From contig JBBAAC010000039.1 of the NCBI GenBank assembly GCA_041658465.1, positions 1 to 15,218 of the forward strand: a stretch of 15,218 nt of DNA, written 5' to 3'. Both the position numbers and the translations under genes were made by a program. Of the stretch, positions 1 through 7,249 are shown in pieces. Under the pieces are notes generated by a model. That model did no database searches. It saw only the letters and a list, made by a program, of their open reading frames with translations, and was not told the origin of the DNA. The number at the start of each line of letters is the position of its first letter. Position 1 is the stretch's first letter. This stretch comes from JAJZQH01 sp041658465. Lineage in GTDB: Bacteria > UBA10199 > 2-02-FULL-44-16 > JAAZCA01.

Positions 1-257
1 AGCGCACGTTCAAGCGCAAGACCGGGGTAGTGGTGAGCAACGCCATGGAGAAGAGCATCACGGTCATGGTCGAGCGCACGGTGATGGATCCGGTCTTCAA
101 GAAGTACATTCGCCGCCGCAACAAGTTCATGGCCCACGACGAGAAGAACGAGTGTCGCAAGGGCGATACCGTGGTGATCCGCGAGTGCCGGCCGCTTTCA
201 AAGTGCAAGCGCTGGCGCGTGGAGAACATCGTCACAAAGTCGTCGGGCATTGAGTGA
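1..257 (+). CDS. rpsQ: Small ribosomal subunit protein S17 (5' end missing)
   Basis: S17 is a primary 16S rRNA-binding protein of the 30S subunit. The frame is open to the left edge (first full codon at base 3), so the true start lies outside the window. The visible 84 residues cover nearly the whole family length of about 85. The S17 core can be read directly: GVVVSNAMEKSITVMVER near the beginning and the signature IRECRPLSKCKRW near the end, where most members have IRE.RPLSK.K.W. A GTG at 30 could be mistaken for the start, but the residues before it (RTFKRKTG) belong to the family N-terminus. rplN starts 45 bases downstream. The expected upstream partner rpmC is not in view. The identification is secure. 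Confidence 0.96.
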   Translation, partial: RTFKRKTGVVVSNAMEKSITVMVERTVMDPVFKKYIRRRNKFMAHDEKNECRKGDTVVIRECRPLSKCKRWRVENIVTKSSGIE

Positions 258-265
258 GTGCTTTC

Positions 266-282
266 GGCGCCGTACAGGCGCC
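266..282 (+). other. Short GC-rich hairpin between rpsQ and rplN
   Basis: GGCGCC at 266-271 is repeated in pairing orientation at 277-282 with a 5-base loop (GTACA). It lies just before the rplN Shine-Dalgarno sequence AGGAGAG (292-298). There is no T-tract, so it is not an intrinsic terminator. It may be only a local mRNA structure, and its biological meaning is unproven. Confidence 0.35.
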
Positions 283-302
283 CGCGAGAGCAGGAGAGAG
301 TT

Positions 303-671
303 ATGATCCAGATGATGACAGAGCTAGAGGTGGCCGATAATTCCGGCGCAAAGCGCCTGCGCTGCATCAAGGTGCTGGGCGGAACGCGTCGCCGTTATGC
401 CACCATAGGGGATATAATCGTTGTCTCCGTCAAGGAGGCGATCCCCAAGGCAAAGGTGAAGAAGGGCGACGTGAAAAGGGCCGTGGTCGTGCGCACGAGA
501 AAAGAGATCCACAGGCCGGACGGCTCAACGATCAAGTTCGACGAGAACTCTGCCGTTCTCATCAATGATGCTGGCGAGCCGCTCGGAACGCGTATCTTCG
601 GCCCCGTCGCCAGGGAGCTCAGGGCGCGCAAGTTTGCTAAAATAATATCTTTGGCACCGGAGGTGCTCTGA
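303..671 (+). CDS. rplN: Large ribosomal subunit protein L14
   Basis: L14 binds 23S rRNA at the subunit interface and helps form intersubunit bridges. The product is 122 residues, exactly the usual bacterial length. It opens with MIQMMTELEVADNSGAKR, the classic L14 N-terminus, and contains the GDIIVVSVKEAIP and FDENSAVLI blocks and the C-terminal GTRIFGPVARELR signature. The ATG at 303 is preceded by AGGAGAG (292-298). An earlier in-frame GTG at 258 would add 15 residues with no family match and is rejected. The stop codon overlaps the start of rplX as ATGA (671), indicating translational coupling. Confidence 0.97.
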   Translation: MIQMMTELEVADNSGAKRLRCIKVLGGTRRRYATIGDIIVVSVKEAIPKAKVKKGDVKRAVVVRTRKEIHRPDGSTIKFDENSAVLINDAGEPLGTRIFGPVARELRARKFAKIISLAPEVL

Positions 672-991
672 TGAAAATTCGCAAGGGAGACATCGTCAAG
701 GTCATCACCGGCAAAGAGAGTGGAAAGACCGGCAGGGTGTTGCGCGTGAATCTGGAGAAGAGCCAGGTTTGGGTGGAGCGCGTCAATATGGTGAAACGCC
801 ATCAGAAACCGACGCAGAGCCATCGCCAGGGCGGCATCATCGAGAAGGAAGCGGCGCTGCACGTCTCCAACGTCATGTACTATGACGAGAAGGCGGGGCG
901 CGGCACGCGCATCGGCATGAAGGACCTTGAGGGCAAGAAGGTGCGCTATTCAAAACGGTCCGGCGAGATACTCGTCGCCGCGACGAAGTGA
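671..991 (+). CDS. rplX: Large ribosomal subunit protein L24
   Basis: L24 is an early 50S assembly protein located near the peptide exit tunnel. The 106-residue product starts with the KOW motif (MKIRKGDIVKVITGKESGKTG), followed by the conserved VNMVKRHQKPTQ and GGIIEKEAALHVSNV segments. The length is typical (about 102-110). The start overlaps the rplN stop by one base, and the GGAGGTG just upstream at 659-665 serves as the ribosome binding site. A 36-base gap leads to rplE. Nothing unusual is seen. Confidence 0.97.
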   Translation: MKIRKGDIVKVITGKESGKTGRVLRVNLEKSQVWVERVNMVKRHQKPTQSHRQGGIIEKEAALHVSNVMYYDEKAGRGTRIGMKDLEGKKVRYSKRSGEILVAATK

Positions 992-1027
992 CGCAAAACA
1001 GTGTATTGAGTGCCAAGGAGGAATACC

Positions 1028-1708
1028 GTGGCTGAGGAGAAAGCAAAGAAGGCCGAAGACAAGGCCAAGAAAAAGGCGAAGGAAAAGGCGAAGGAAAAGA
1101 CGAAGGCTCAGGCCCCTGCAGAGGGCGCCGAGGCCAAGGTCCGCAAGGAGCGCAAGCCGCTGCTGCCGTCCGAGCTCGAGCGCAAGTACAAGTCGGAGAT
1201 GGTGTCTGCGCTCATGAGCCAGTTCGGCTACCAGAACCGTATGCAGGTACCCAGGCTCCAGAAGATAGTGATCAATACGTCGATCAAGGAGGCCCTCCAG
1301 GATGTGAAGGTCCTCGAGAACGCCTGCAACGAGATCGCTGCGATCACCGGCCAGAAGCCGATGATCACGAAGGCGAAGAAGTCGATTTCAAACTTCAAGC
1401 TGCGCAAGGGCCAGTCGATCGGCGCTGTAGTCACCCTGCGCGGAAAGACCATGTACGAATTCATGACGCGGCTCTGCAGCGTGGCCCTGCCGCGCGTGCG
1501 CGACTTCAAGGGTGTGCCTCAGAATTCGTTCGACGGTCGCGGAAACTATACGTTGGGGCTGACGGAGCACACGATCTTCCCGGAGATCAATTTCGACAGG
1601 GTGCAGCGCATGACCGGCATGAATCTCACGTTCGTGACGAGCGCTACCAACAACGAAGAGGGCATGGCGCTGCTCAAGATGCTGGGCGTGCCTTTCAGGG
1701 CTGCTTAA
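1028..1708 (+). CDS. rplE: Large ribosomal subunit protein L5 with Lys-rich N-terminal extension
   Basis: L5 binds 5S rRNA and 23S rRNA in the central protuberance. The GTG at 1028 is chosen because a perfect AAGGAGG (1015-1021) lies 6 bases upstream; the earlier GTG at 1010 lies before that site. The product is 226 residues, against about 179 normally. The family core begins near residue 48 (SELERKYKSEMVSALMSQF) and continues with QVPRLQKIVIN, GQKPMITKAKKSI, LRGKTMYEF, PRVRDFKG and FDGRGNYTLG, ending MLGVPFRAA. Residues 2-46 are an extra low-complexity segment of Lys, Ala and Glu, probably disordered or helical. It is in frame and translated from a strong site, so it is likely real. A smaller Lys-rich tail occurs in S11 and a larger one in L17. 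Confidence 0.96.
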   Translation: MAEEKAKKAEDKAKKKAKEKAKEKTKAQAPAEGAEAKVRKERKPLLPSELERKYKSEMVSALMSQFGYQNRMQVPRLQKIVINTSIKEALQDVKVLENACNEIAAITGQKPMITKAKKSISNFKLRKGQSIGAVVTLRGKTMYEFMTRLCSVALPRVRDFKGVPQNSFDGRGNYTLGLTEHTIFPEINFDRVQRMTGMNLTFVTSATNNEEGMALLKMLGVPFRAA

Positions 1709-1721
1709 CTGAGGTGATCAA

Positions 1722-1907
1722 ATGGCAAAGACATCGCTGGTAGTGAAGTCGAAGAGAAAGCCGAAGTTCGCGGTGCGGGGTTACAATCGCTGCCCGATAT
1801 GCGGCCGTCCCCGCGCGTACATGCGCAGGTTCGACATGTGCCGCATCTGCTTCAGAAACATGGCGCTGAAGGGCGAACTCCCGGGCGTCATGAAGTCGAG
1901 CTGGTAA
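1722..1907 (+). CDS. rpsN: Small ribosomal subunit protein S14, zinc-binding (type Z)
   Basis: S14 is a 30S head protein. The product is 61 residues, the standard length of the short zinc form. Four cysteines form the zinc ribbon: C24 and C27 (CPIC), C40 and C43 (CRIC). The C-terminus NMALKGELPGVMKSSW is the type Z hallmark. GAGGTG (1711-1716) lies 5 bases before the ATG. Type Z S14 in the spc position is usual in deltaproteobacteria and Gram-positives, whereas gamma- and betaproteobacteria carry the longer cysteine-free form. Confidence 0.97.
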   Translation: MAKTSLVVKSKRKPKFAVRGYNRCPICGRPRAYMRRFDMCRICFRNMALKGELPGVMKSSW

Positions 1908-1951
1908 ACCGGGCCTGCGTTCCGGGCTCCATATGACGAGAGGTATTGATT

Positions 1952-2350
1952 ATGGCTGCAAATGATCCGATCGCCGACATGCTGACGAGAATCCGCAATG
2001 CCGCGTCCGCTCGTCACGACACAGTTGCGATACCCTATTCAAAGACAAAGGAAGCCATCGCGCGCGTGATCGCCGCTGAGGGTTTTCTCAAGGGCGTCGA
2101 GGTCCTTGGAGAGGGCATACGCAAATCCATCGTCGTGAGCCTTAAATACACGTCGAAGGGAGGGCCGACGTTCGCCAACCTCGCGCGCACCAGCAAGCTG
2201 GGCAGGCGGGTGTATATCGGCGCTTCGGATATCAGGCCCAGCCGTCAGGGCATGGGGGTTGCGATACTCACGACCTCAAAGGGCATCATGAAGGACACCG
2301 ACGCCAAGCGCCAGGGGATCGGCGGCGAGATCATCTGCACGATCTGGTAA
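1952..2350 (+). CDS. rpsH: Small ribosomal subunit protein S8
   Basis: S8 binds the central domain of 16S rRNA and, in E. coli, represses the spc operon by binding its mRNA; that regulation is not visible here. The 132-residue product has the typical N-terminus NDPIADMLTRIRNA and the C-terminal signature GIGGEIICTIW. The ATG at 1952 is preferred over the in-frame TTG at 1946 because GAGAGG (1938-1943) is well spaced only for the ATG and the resulting length matches the family. The product is ordinary. The gap to rplF contains a small REP-like repeat. Confidence 0.96.
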   Translation: MAANDPIADMLTRIRNAASARHDTVAIPYSKTKEAIARVIAAEGFLKGVEVLGEGIRKSIVVSLKYTSKGGPTFANLARTSKLGRRVYIGASDIRPSRQGMGVAILTTSKGIMKDTDAKRQGIGGEIICTIW

Positions 2351-2358
2351 GAGTCGAG

Positions 2359-2399
2359 AAAGCCAGTCCCTTGACTATGCTCGGGGCAGGCAAAGCCAG
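2359..2399 (+). repeat. Short REP-like element flanked by 8-base direct repeats
   Basis: The rpsH-rplF gap contains AAAGCCAG at 2359-2366 and again at 2392-2399. The 25 bases between them begin CCCTTGAC and end GGGGCAGGC. The middle resembles a worn copy of the widespread CCCTTCGAC...CTCAGGGCAGGC type of intergenic repeat. The exact 8-base flanking repeat could be a target duplication or chance. Confidence 0.4.
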
Positions 2400-2423
2400 C
2401 AAGGCGTAAGATGGGAGAATGCT

Positions 2424-2987
2424 ATGTCTCGTATAGGAAAAAGGCCGGTGATCGTAGCTAAGGGGGTCACCGTCGCGCTTCAAAACGGAACGCTTTCGGT
2501 CAAAGGGCCGAAGGGTGCGCTCGCGCTGAATGTCAGCGAGTCCCGCTATCCCCTCATCGATATCGTCGTGAAGGACGGACAGATATCGGTCGGGAGGCGC
2601 GAGGATAGCCGCTATTCCCGCACGCAGCAGGGCCTTATTCGCGCCCTCATCCAGAATATGGCGACGGGCGTGACCGAGAACTTCGTCCGCATACTCGACA
2701 TCGTGGGTGTGGGATATCGCGCTGAGGTCAAGGGCAAGTCGTTGAACCTCGCCCTCGGTTTCTCGCACCCGGTGAATTTCGCGATCCCCGACGGCATTGC
2801 GATCACCGTGGACAAACAGACTCGCGTCACGGTGGTCGGGGCGGATCGCGCTCTGGTCGGCGAGACCTCCGCGCGGATCCGCAGGCTCAGGCCGCCTGAG
2901 CCTTACAAGGGTAAGGGTATTCGTTACGCTGATGAGGTGGTGCGGCGCAAGGTCGGCAAGGCAGCTGCAGCCACCACGGGAGGTTGA
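2424..2987 (+). CDS. rplF: Large ribosomal subunit protein L6
   Basis: L6 sits near the factor-binding site of the 50S subunit and contacts the sarcin-ricin region. The product is 187 residues, slightly longer than the usual 177-180 because of a short Ala/Thr/Gly C-terminal tail (AAAATTGG). The N-terminus MSRIGKRPV, the internal GVGYRAEVKG and the C-terminal signature EPYKGKGIRYADEVVRRKVGK are diagnostic. The ATG at 2424 follows GGGAGA (2413-2418). The stop codon lies in the rplR leader only 5 bases before the rplR start, so the two are likely coupled. Confidence 0.97.
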   Translation: MSRIGKRPVIVAKGVTVALQNGTLSVKGPKGALALNVSESRYPLIDIVVKDGQISVGRREDSRYSRTQQGLIRALIQNMATGVTENFVRILDIVGVGYRAEVKGKSLNLALGFSHPVNFAIPDGIAITVDKQTRVTVVGADRALVGETSARIRRLRPPEPYKGKGIRYADEVVRRKVGKAAAATTGG

Positions 2988-2992
2988 TCCAT

Positions 2993-3349
2993 ATGGGAAT
3001 GTACATTCAAGGTCGCGAGCGCCGCAAGCGCCGCATACGCAGGAAGGTAGTCGGCACGCCCGAGCGGCTGCGCATGAGCGTGTTCCGCAGCCTGAGTCAC
3101 ATCAGCGTGCAGATCGTCGACGATGCCGCAGGTCAGACTCTCGTCGCGGCCTCCACCTATGAGAAGGAATTCAAGGGCAACGCCAAGACCGGCAATAAGG
3201 AGAGCGCAAAGGCGATCGGCGCCTTGATCGCAGAGCGAGCGCTCGCAAAGGGCATCGACAAGGTCGTATTCGACCGCAACGGTTGCCTCTATCACGGCAG
3301 GGTGAAGGAGCTCGCAGATGCCGCGAGGCAGAAAGGATTGAAATTCTGA
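2993..3349 (+). CDS. rplR: Large ribosomal subunit protein L18
   Basis: L18 binds 5S rRNA together with L5 in the central protuberance. The ATG at 2993 is chosen because GGGAGG (2978-2983), inside the end of rplF, is 9 bases upstream. An in-frame TTG at 2984 would overlap that ribosome binding site, and an ATG at 2999 is a weaker alternative. The product is 118 residues, a normal length, with the basic N-terminus RERRKRRIRRKV, the SVFRSLSHISVQIVDD segment and the C-terminal FDRNGCLYHGRVKELADAAR signature. rpsE begins one base after the stop. Confidence 0.96.
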   Translation: MGMYIQGRERRKRRIRRKVVGTPERLRMSVFRSLSHISVQIVDDAAGQTLVAASTYEKEFKGNAKTGNKESAKAIGALIAERALAKGIDKVVFDRNGCLYHGRVKELADAARQKGLKF

Positions 3350-3350
3350 T

Positions 3351-3851
3351 ATGGAACAGTACGGAGCGCCCAAGTCAGAGCTCATCGAGCGAGTCGTCCA
3401 CATAAGCCGCGTCGCCAAGGTTGTTAAGGGCGGCAAGCGCTTCAGCTTTTCAGCGCTGGTTGTGGTTGGCGATGGGAACGGCAGGGTCGGCGTAGGCCTG
3501 GGCAAGGCCAAGGAAGTGCCGGCTGCCATCAAGAAGGCGACTGATCACGCGAAACGCGAGCTCATCCACGTGCCCGTGATCGGCGATACGATCCCCCACG
3601 AGGTGTTCGGTCGCTACGGGGCGGGCAAGGTCATTATGAAGCCTGCATCCCTGGGCACCGGCGTCATCGCGGGCGGTCCGGTGCGCGCCGTGGTCGAGGC
3701 TGCGGGAATCCGCAACATCCTCACCAAGTCGCTTGGAACAAGCAATCCGCACAACGTCATCAGGGCAGCGCTGCAAGGGCTTTCGCAGCTCATCTCCCCT
3801 GAAGAAAAAGTCAGAATGAGGTCAACCGATGCAACAGTTAATGCGAATTAA
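3351..3851 (+). CDS. rpsE: Small ribosomal subunit protein S5
   Basis: S5 helps form the mRNA entry channel and contributes to decoding accuracy in the 30S subunit. The 166-residue product shows the N-terminal double-stranded-RNA-binding fold (VVKGGKRFSFSALVVVGDGNGRVG followed by GLGKAKEVPAAIKKA) and the C-terminal GTGVIAGGPVRAVVEAAGI and KSLGTSNPHNVI blocks. The ATG is one base after the rplR stop, with only a distant AAAGGA (3332-3337), so translation is probably coupled to rplR. Its 3' end overlaps rpmD by 23 bases. Confidence 0.97.
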   Translation: MEQYGAPKSELIERVVHISRVAKVVKGGKRFSFSALVVVGDGNGRVGVGLGKAKEVPAAIKKATDHAKRELIHVPVIGDTIPHEVFGRYGAGKVIMKPASLGTGVIAGGPVRAVVEAAGIRNILTKSLGTSNPHNVIRAALQGLSQLISPEEKVRMRSTDATVNAN

Positions 3852-4029
3852 ACTAGTGCGCAGCGCATGCGGCAGGGTTCCCAAACACCGCGCTACAGTG
3901 CGCGGGCTAGGGCTTACCCGCACGAACCAGGAGCGGGTCGTCATGGACACTCCCGCGATCCGCGGGATGGTCGCCCAGGTCCCGTACCTGGTAAAAATTA
4001 TCGAAGAGGGCATCAAGGAGAAAGCATGA
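3829..4029 (+). CDS. rpmD: Large ribosomal subunit protein L30
   Basis: L30 is a small 50S protein present in many but not all bacteria. The 66-residue product contains IKLVRSACGRVPKHRATVRGLGL and the diagnostic DTPAIRGMVAQVPYLVKI, slightly longer than the usual 58-61 because of a short charged C-terminus (EEGIKEKA). The ATG at 3829 is chosen because GAGG (3818-3821), inside rpsE, is 7 bases upstream. An ATG at 3841 would give a more usual N-terminus and is possible. It overlaps rpsE by 23 bases and rplO by ATGA at 4026-4029, so all three are probably coupled. Confidence 0.95.
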   Translation: MQQLMRIKLVRSACGRVPKHRATVRGLGLTRTNQERVVMDTPAIRGMVAQVPYLVKIIEEGIKEKA

Positions 4030-4475
4030 AGCTCAATGAGATAGGCAGACCGGCTGGCAAGGAGGGCACGAAGACGAAGCGGCTCGGCCGCGGCAATGCC
4101 TCCGGCCAGGGCGGCACGGCTGGTCGCGGACACAAGGGTCAGAAGGCGCGTGCGGGCGGTTTTCACAAGGACGGCTTCGAGGGTGGGCAGATGCCTCTGC
4201 AGCGCAGGCTGCCGAAGCGCGGGTTCACGAATATCTTCCGCACCGAGTATGACATCGTGAATCTTGATCAGATCGCGGCTTTGGGCGCTGGCGCAGAGGT
4301 TACGCCAGAGGTCCTGCGCGAGAAGGGGGTTGTGCGCAGTTCATGCCGTGGGCTCAAGGTCCTGGGCCGCGGCGAGATTTCGGTCGCACTTACGGTGAAG
4401 GCGAACGCATTCTCAGAGTCGGCGCGCAAAAAGATCGAGGCGGCCGGCGGAAGGACAGAGGTAATCGGTGGCTGA
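4026..4475 (+). CDS. rplO: Large ribosomal subunit protein L15
   Basis: L15 is a late 50S assembly protein. The 149-residue product begins MKLNEIGRPAG and has the Gly/Lys/Arg-rich extended N-terminal arm (RLGRGNASGQGGTAGRGHKG), then GGFHKDGFEGGQMPLQRRLPKRGF and the C-terminal globular part with LKVLGRGEI. The start overlaps the rpmD stop as ATGA, and AAGGAG (4015-4020) is 5 bases upstream. The open frame continues far upstream (to 3867) only because it overlaps rpmD in another frame. The stop overlaps the secY GTG start by 8 bases. Confidence 0.96.
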   Translation: MKLNEIGRPAGKEGTKTKRLGRGNASGQGGTAGRGHKGQKARAGGFHKDGFEGGQMPLQRRLPKRGFTNIFRTEYDIVNLDQIAALGAGAEVTPEVLREKGVVRSSCRGLKVLGRGEISVALTVKANAFSESARKKIEAAGGRTEVIGG

Positions 4476-5778
4476 GAGCAGCTTTGTCAACATTGCGAAG
4501 ATACCCGAACTTCGCAGGAGGATACTTTTCACTCTAATGATGCTCGCCATCTATCGCGTGGGCATCTTTGTGCCGACGCCGGGCATCAGCGCAGAGGCGG
4601 TCAAGAAGATAGTCTCTCAGGGAACGGTCTTTGAAATCTTCAACCTGTTTTCGGGCGGTGCCTTGGCGCAGTTCTCGGTCTTCGCGCTCGGCATCATGCC
4701 CTACATTTCGAGCTCGATCATCCTGCAGCTTTTGACGGTGGTGGTTCCTTCGATCGAGAGGCTTTCCAAAGAGGGCGAGAGCGGCCGAAAGAAGATCACG
4801 CAGTACACGCGCTACGGCACGGTGGTGCTTTCGCTAATCCAGGGCTTCGGCATAAGCTTTGGCCTCGAGCAGCAGGGCGCGGTTCTTCCGGGCGTGCCTG
4901 CGTGGCAATTCTACGTCACCACGATGGTCACGCTGGCGGCCGGCACCGCATTTCTCATGTGGCTCGGGGAGATGATCACCGAGCGCGGCATCGGAAACGG
5001 AATATCGCTCATCATCTTCGCGGGCATCGTGACGCGCATACCGGTAGGCTTCCGCGATGCGTGGTCGATCAAGGAACAGTTCGCCGGGTTCTTCGGCTTC
5101 GTGATCCTCGTCGCGTTCATAGCCTTCGTGATCGGGGCGATCATATATATGGAGCGCGCTCAGCGGCGCATTCCGGTGCAGTATGCAAAGCGCGTAGTGG
5201 GAAACAAGATGTACGGCGGGCAGTCGTCGCACCTGCCTCTCAAGGTCAATACGGCAGGCGTCATACCGCCGATTTTCGCCTCGTCCATCATCATGTTCCC
5301 TGCGACTATCGCCCAGTTCGTCAAGGGCGGGCCGCTTCAGGCGGTGGCGTCGGTGCTTTCGCAGGGCTGGGTCCATACCACGCTCTACGCCTGCCTTATC
5401 ATATTCTTCGCGTATTTCTACACGGCGGTCACCTTCAACCCTGTGGACGTATCCGATAATATGAAAAAATTTGGCGGCTTCATCCCGGGCATCAGGCCAG
5501 GCAAGAACACGTCCGATTATATCGACCGCGTTCTAACCCGCATTACGCTCGGCGGTGCGCTCTATGTGGCTGGCATCTGCGTACTGCCGGAATTTTTGAT
5601 CCGCCAGTTCGGTATTCCGTCGTCGCTGGCGTACACGTTCGGAGGCACGTCCCTCATGATCGTGGTGGGCGTTGCGATGGACACGCTGGCCCAGATCGAG
5701 TCGCATCTGCTGACTCGACACTACGAGGGCTTCCTGGGCGCTAAGGCAGGCGGTCGCTTCCGCGGCAGGAGAGGTTGA
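4468..5778 (+). CDS. secY: Preprotein translocase channel subunit SecY
   Basis: SecY forms the protein-conducting channel in the inner membrane and works with SecE, SecG and SecA. The 436-residue product has the family layout of ten hydrophobic segments. Diagnostic parts are the N-terminal IPELRRRILFTLMMLAIYRVG, the first periplasmic plug region after it, GNGISLIIFAGIV, the cytoplasmic loop RRIPVQYAKR, and KVNTAGVIPPIFASSI. The GTG start at 4468 overlaps rplO and has AGAGG (4457-4461) in front. Coupling to ribosomal protein genes is the usual arrangement. A short heptad repeat follows the stop, before adk. Confidence 0.97.
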   Translation: MAESSFVNIAKIPELRRRILFTLMMLAIYRVGIFVPTPGISAEAVKKIVSQGTVFEIFNLFSGGALAQFSVFALGIMPYISSSIILQLLTVVVPSIERLSKEGESGRKKITQYTRYGTVVLSLIQGFGISFGLEQQGAVLPGVPAWQFYVTTMVTLAAGTAFLMWLGEMITERGIGNGISLIIFAGIVTRIPVGFRDAWSIKEQFAGFFGFVILVAFIAFVIGAIIYMERAQRRIPVQYAKRVVGNKMYGGQSSHLPLKVNTAGVIPPIFASSIIMFPATIAQFVKGGPLQAVASVLSQGWVHTTLYACLIIFFAYFYTAVTFNPVDVSDNMKKFGGFIPGIRPGKNTSDYIDRVLTRITLGGALYVAGICVLPEFLIRQFGIPSSLAYTFGGTSLMIVVGVAMDTLAQIESHLLTRHYEGFLGAKAGGRFRGRRG

Positions 5779-5781
5779 AGC

Positions 5782-5812
5782 AGCTCAAAGCTCAAAGGTG
5801 AAAGCTGAAAGG
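5782..5812 (+). repeat. Heptad repeat array in the secY-adk gap
   Basis: Four consecutive 7-base units (two copies of AGCTCAA, then AGGTGAA, then AGCTGAA) run from 5782 to 5809, followed by AGG. They fill almost the whole gap between the secY stop (5778) and the adk start. The last units supply the purine-rich GAAAGG that serves as the adk ribosome binding site. The 7-base period is shared with the arrays at 7651, 8136, 8719 and 13235, although the unit sequence differs. Confidence 0.65.
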
Positions 5813-5815
5813 TCG

Positions 5816-6499
5816 ATGATGATGGTGGATGCGATACGAATCGTGCTGATGGGTCCGCCGGGTTGCGGCAAGGGCACGCAGGGCAAGATGCTCGAGGCGC
5901 ACTACTCGATTCCTCAGCTCTCGACGGGCGATATGCTGCGAGCTGCGGTTCGCGACTCCACTCCGGTCGGGCTCAAGGCCAAGGAATACATGGACCGCGG
6001 CGAGCTGGTGCCGGATGAAGTGATCATCGGCGTGATGCGCGAGCGGCTCGGCTCATCGGATTGCCGAGGCGGCTACATACTGGACGGATTCCCTCGCACG
6101 GTAGCGCAGGCGGAGGCGCTCGATAATCTCTTGGCGCAGAGCAAGACGAGCCTCATGGCCTCGATAAACCTCGATGTGCCTGATGAGGACGTGGTAAAGA
6201 GGCTTTCAGGTCGTCGTCAATGCCGCGCGTGCGGTACCGGCTTCCATGTGGTGTTCAAGAAGCCCTCGCGCGAAGGCTTCTGCGATGCATGCGGCGGGGA
6301 GCTGTACCAGCGCGACGACGACAACGAGGTGACAGTCCGGTCGAGGCTTGCCGTGTACAACAAGCAGACCGCGCCGCTGCTCAACTATTACGAGGGCAAG
6401 GAGCTTCTGATCCGCGTCCCCGGTACCGGCGATATAGACAAGATTTTTGCGAAGGTTTGTTCTTTGATTGAAGAGAGGTTGAGCTCGGGCTGTTCATGA
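5816..6499 (+). CDS. adk: Adenylate kinase, zinc-LID form
   Basis: Adenylate kinase interconverts ATP and AMP with two ADP in the cytoplasm. With the ATG at 5816 the product is 227 residues. It has the P-loop GPPGCGKGT (residues 13-21), the AMP-binding STGDMLR, DGFPRT, and a long-form LID containing four cysteines (C136, C139, C156, C159) in the CRAC...CDAC pattern, a zinc site common in Gram-positives and deltaproteobacteria. ATG codons at 5816, 5819 and 5822 and a GTG at 5798 are all in frame. GAAAGG (5807-5812) is best spaced for 5819 or 5822, so the true start may be one or two codons later. The stop overlaps the map ATG. Confidence 0.95.
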   Translation: MMMVDAIRIVLMGPPGCGKGTQGKMLEAHYSIPQLSTGDMLRAAVRDSTPVGLKAKEYMDRGELVPDEVIIGVMRERLGSSDCRGGYILDGFPRTVAQAEALDNLLAQSKTSLMASINLDVPDEDVVKRLSGRRQCRACGTGFHVVFKKPSREGFCDACGGELYQRDDDNEVTVRSRLAVYNKQTAPLLNYYEGKELLIRVPGTGDIDKIFAKVCSLIEERLSSGCS

Positions 6500-7242
6500 T
6501 TATTCTAAAGTCCCGAGAGGAAGTGGAGAAGCTGCGCGCCGCGAACCGCATCGTAGCAGAGACGATGCAACGCCTCAAGGAGGCGATCGCGGACGGCGTC
6601 ACCACCCTGGAGCTCGACAGGATAGCCGAGGAGCATATACGCAAGAGGGGAGCTGCCCCGGCGTTTCCTACGGTCCCCGGCTATAACCACACGCTGTGCG
6701 TCTCCATCAATGAGGAGGTCGTGCACGGCATTCCGGGGAAGCGCATGCTGAAGGATGGAGACATAGTCTCCATCGACTGCGGCGTGGTCCTGGACGGTTT
6801 CTTCGGCGACCACGCGTGGACATTCCCGGTAGGGAAGGTTAGCGATGAAGCAAAGAGACTCCTCGCTGCAGGCGAACAGGCCTTGAATCGCGGGACTGCG
6901 GCCTCGGTCGCTGATAACAGGCTACACGATATATCCGCGGCCATCGAATCGGCTGCAAAAGAGACTGGATTCGCGGTCGTCAGGGAGTACGTAGGGCATG
7001 GCATAGGCCGGCAGCTGCACGAGGACCCTCAGGTCCCGAATTTCGGAACCCCCGGCACGGGTATGAAGCTGAGAAGGGGCTTGGTGCTGGCGCTGGAGCC
7101 GATGCTCAACGCAGGGACTTATGAAGTCACGGTTCTCCCGGACGGCTGGACGGTAGTGACAAAGGATAATAAACTTTCGGTGCACTTTGAGCACGTGGTC
7201 GCGATAATGGAGAATGGGCCAGAAGTACTGAGCACATTATAA
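6496..7242 (+). CDS. map: Methionine aminopeptidase type I
   Basis: This enzyme removes the initiator methionine from nascent proteins and uses a two-metal centre. The 248-residue product has the pita-bread fold signatures. The expected metal ligands are all present: D94 (VSIDCG), D105 (FFGDHAW), H168 (VGHGIG), E201 (ALEPML) and E232 (VHFEH), with the substrate-contacting H77 in VVHGIPG. It lacks the N-terminal zinc-finger extension of longer type I enzymes. The ATG overlaps the adk stop (ATGA at 6496-6499), and GAGAGG lies upstream in adk. The adk-map-infA order is typical. Confidence 0.97.
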   Translation: MIILKSREEVEKLRAANRIVAETMQRLKEAIADGVTTLELDRIAEEHIRKRGAAPAFPTVPGYNHTLCVSINEEVVHGIPGKRMLKDGDIVSIDCGVVLDGFFGDHAWTFPVGKVSDEAKRLLAAGEQALNRGTAASVADNRLHDISAAIESAAKETGFAVVREYVGHGIGRQLHEDPQVPNFGTPGTGMKLRRGLVLALEPMLNAGTYEVTVLPDGWTVVTKDNKLSVHFEHVVAIMENGPEVLSTL

Positions 7243-7249
7243 GGAGCGC

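Noticed and set aside
1010..1027. GTG at 1010 as the rplE start
   Set aside because: The AAGGAGG at 1015-1021 lies after this codon and is correctly spaced for the GTG at 1028.
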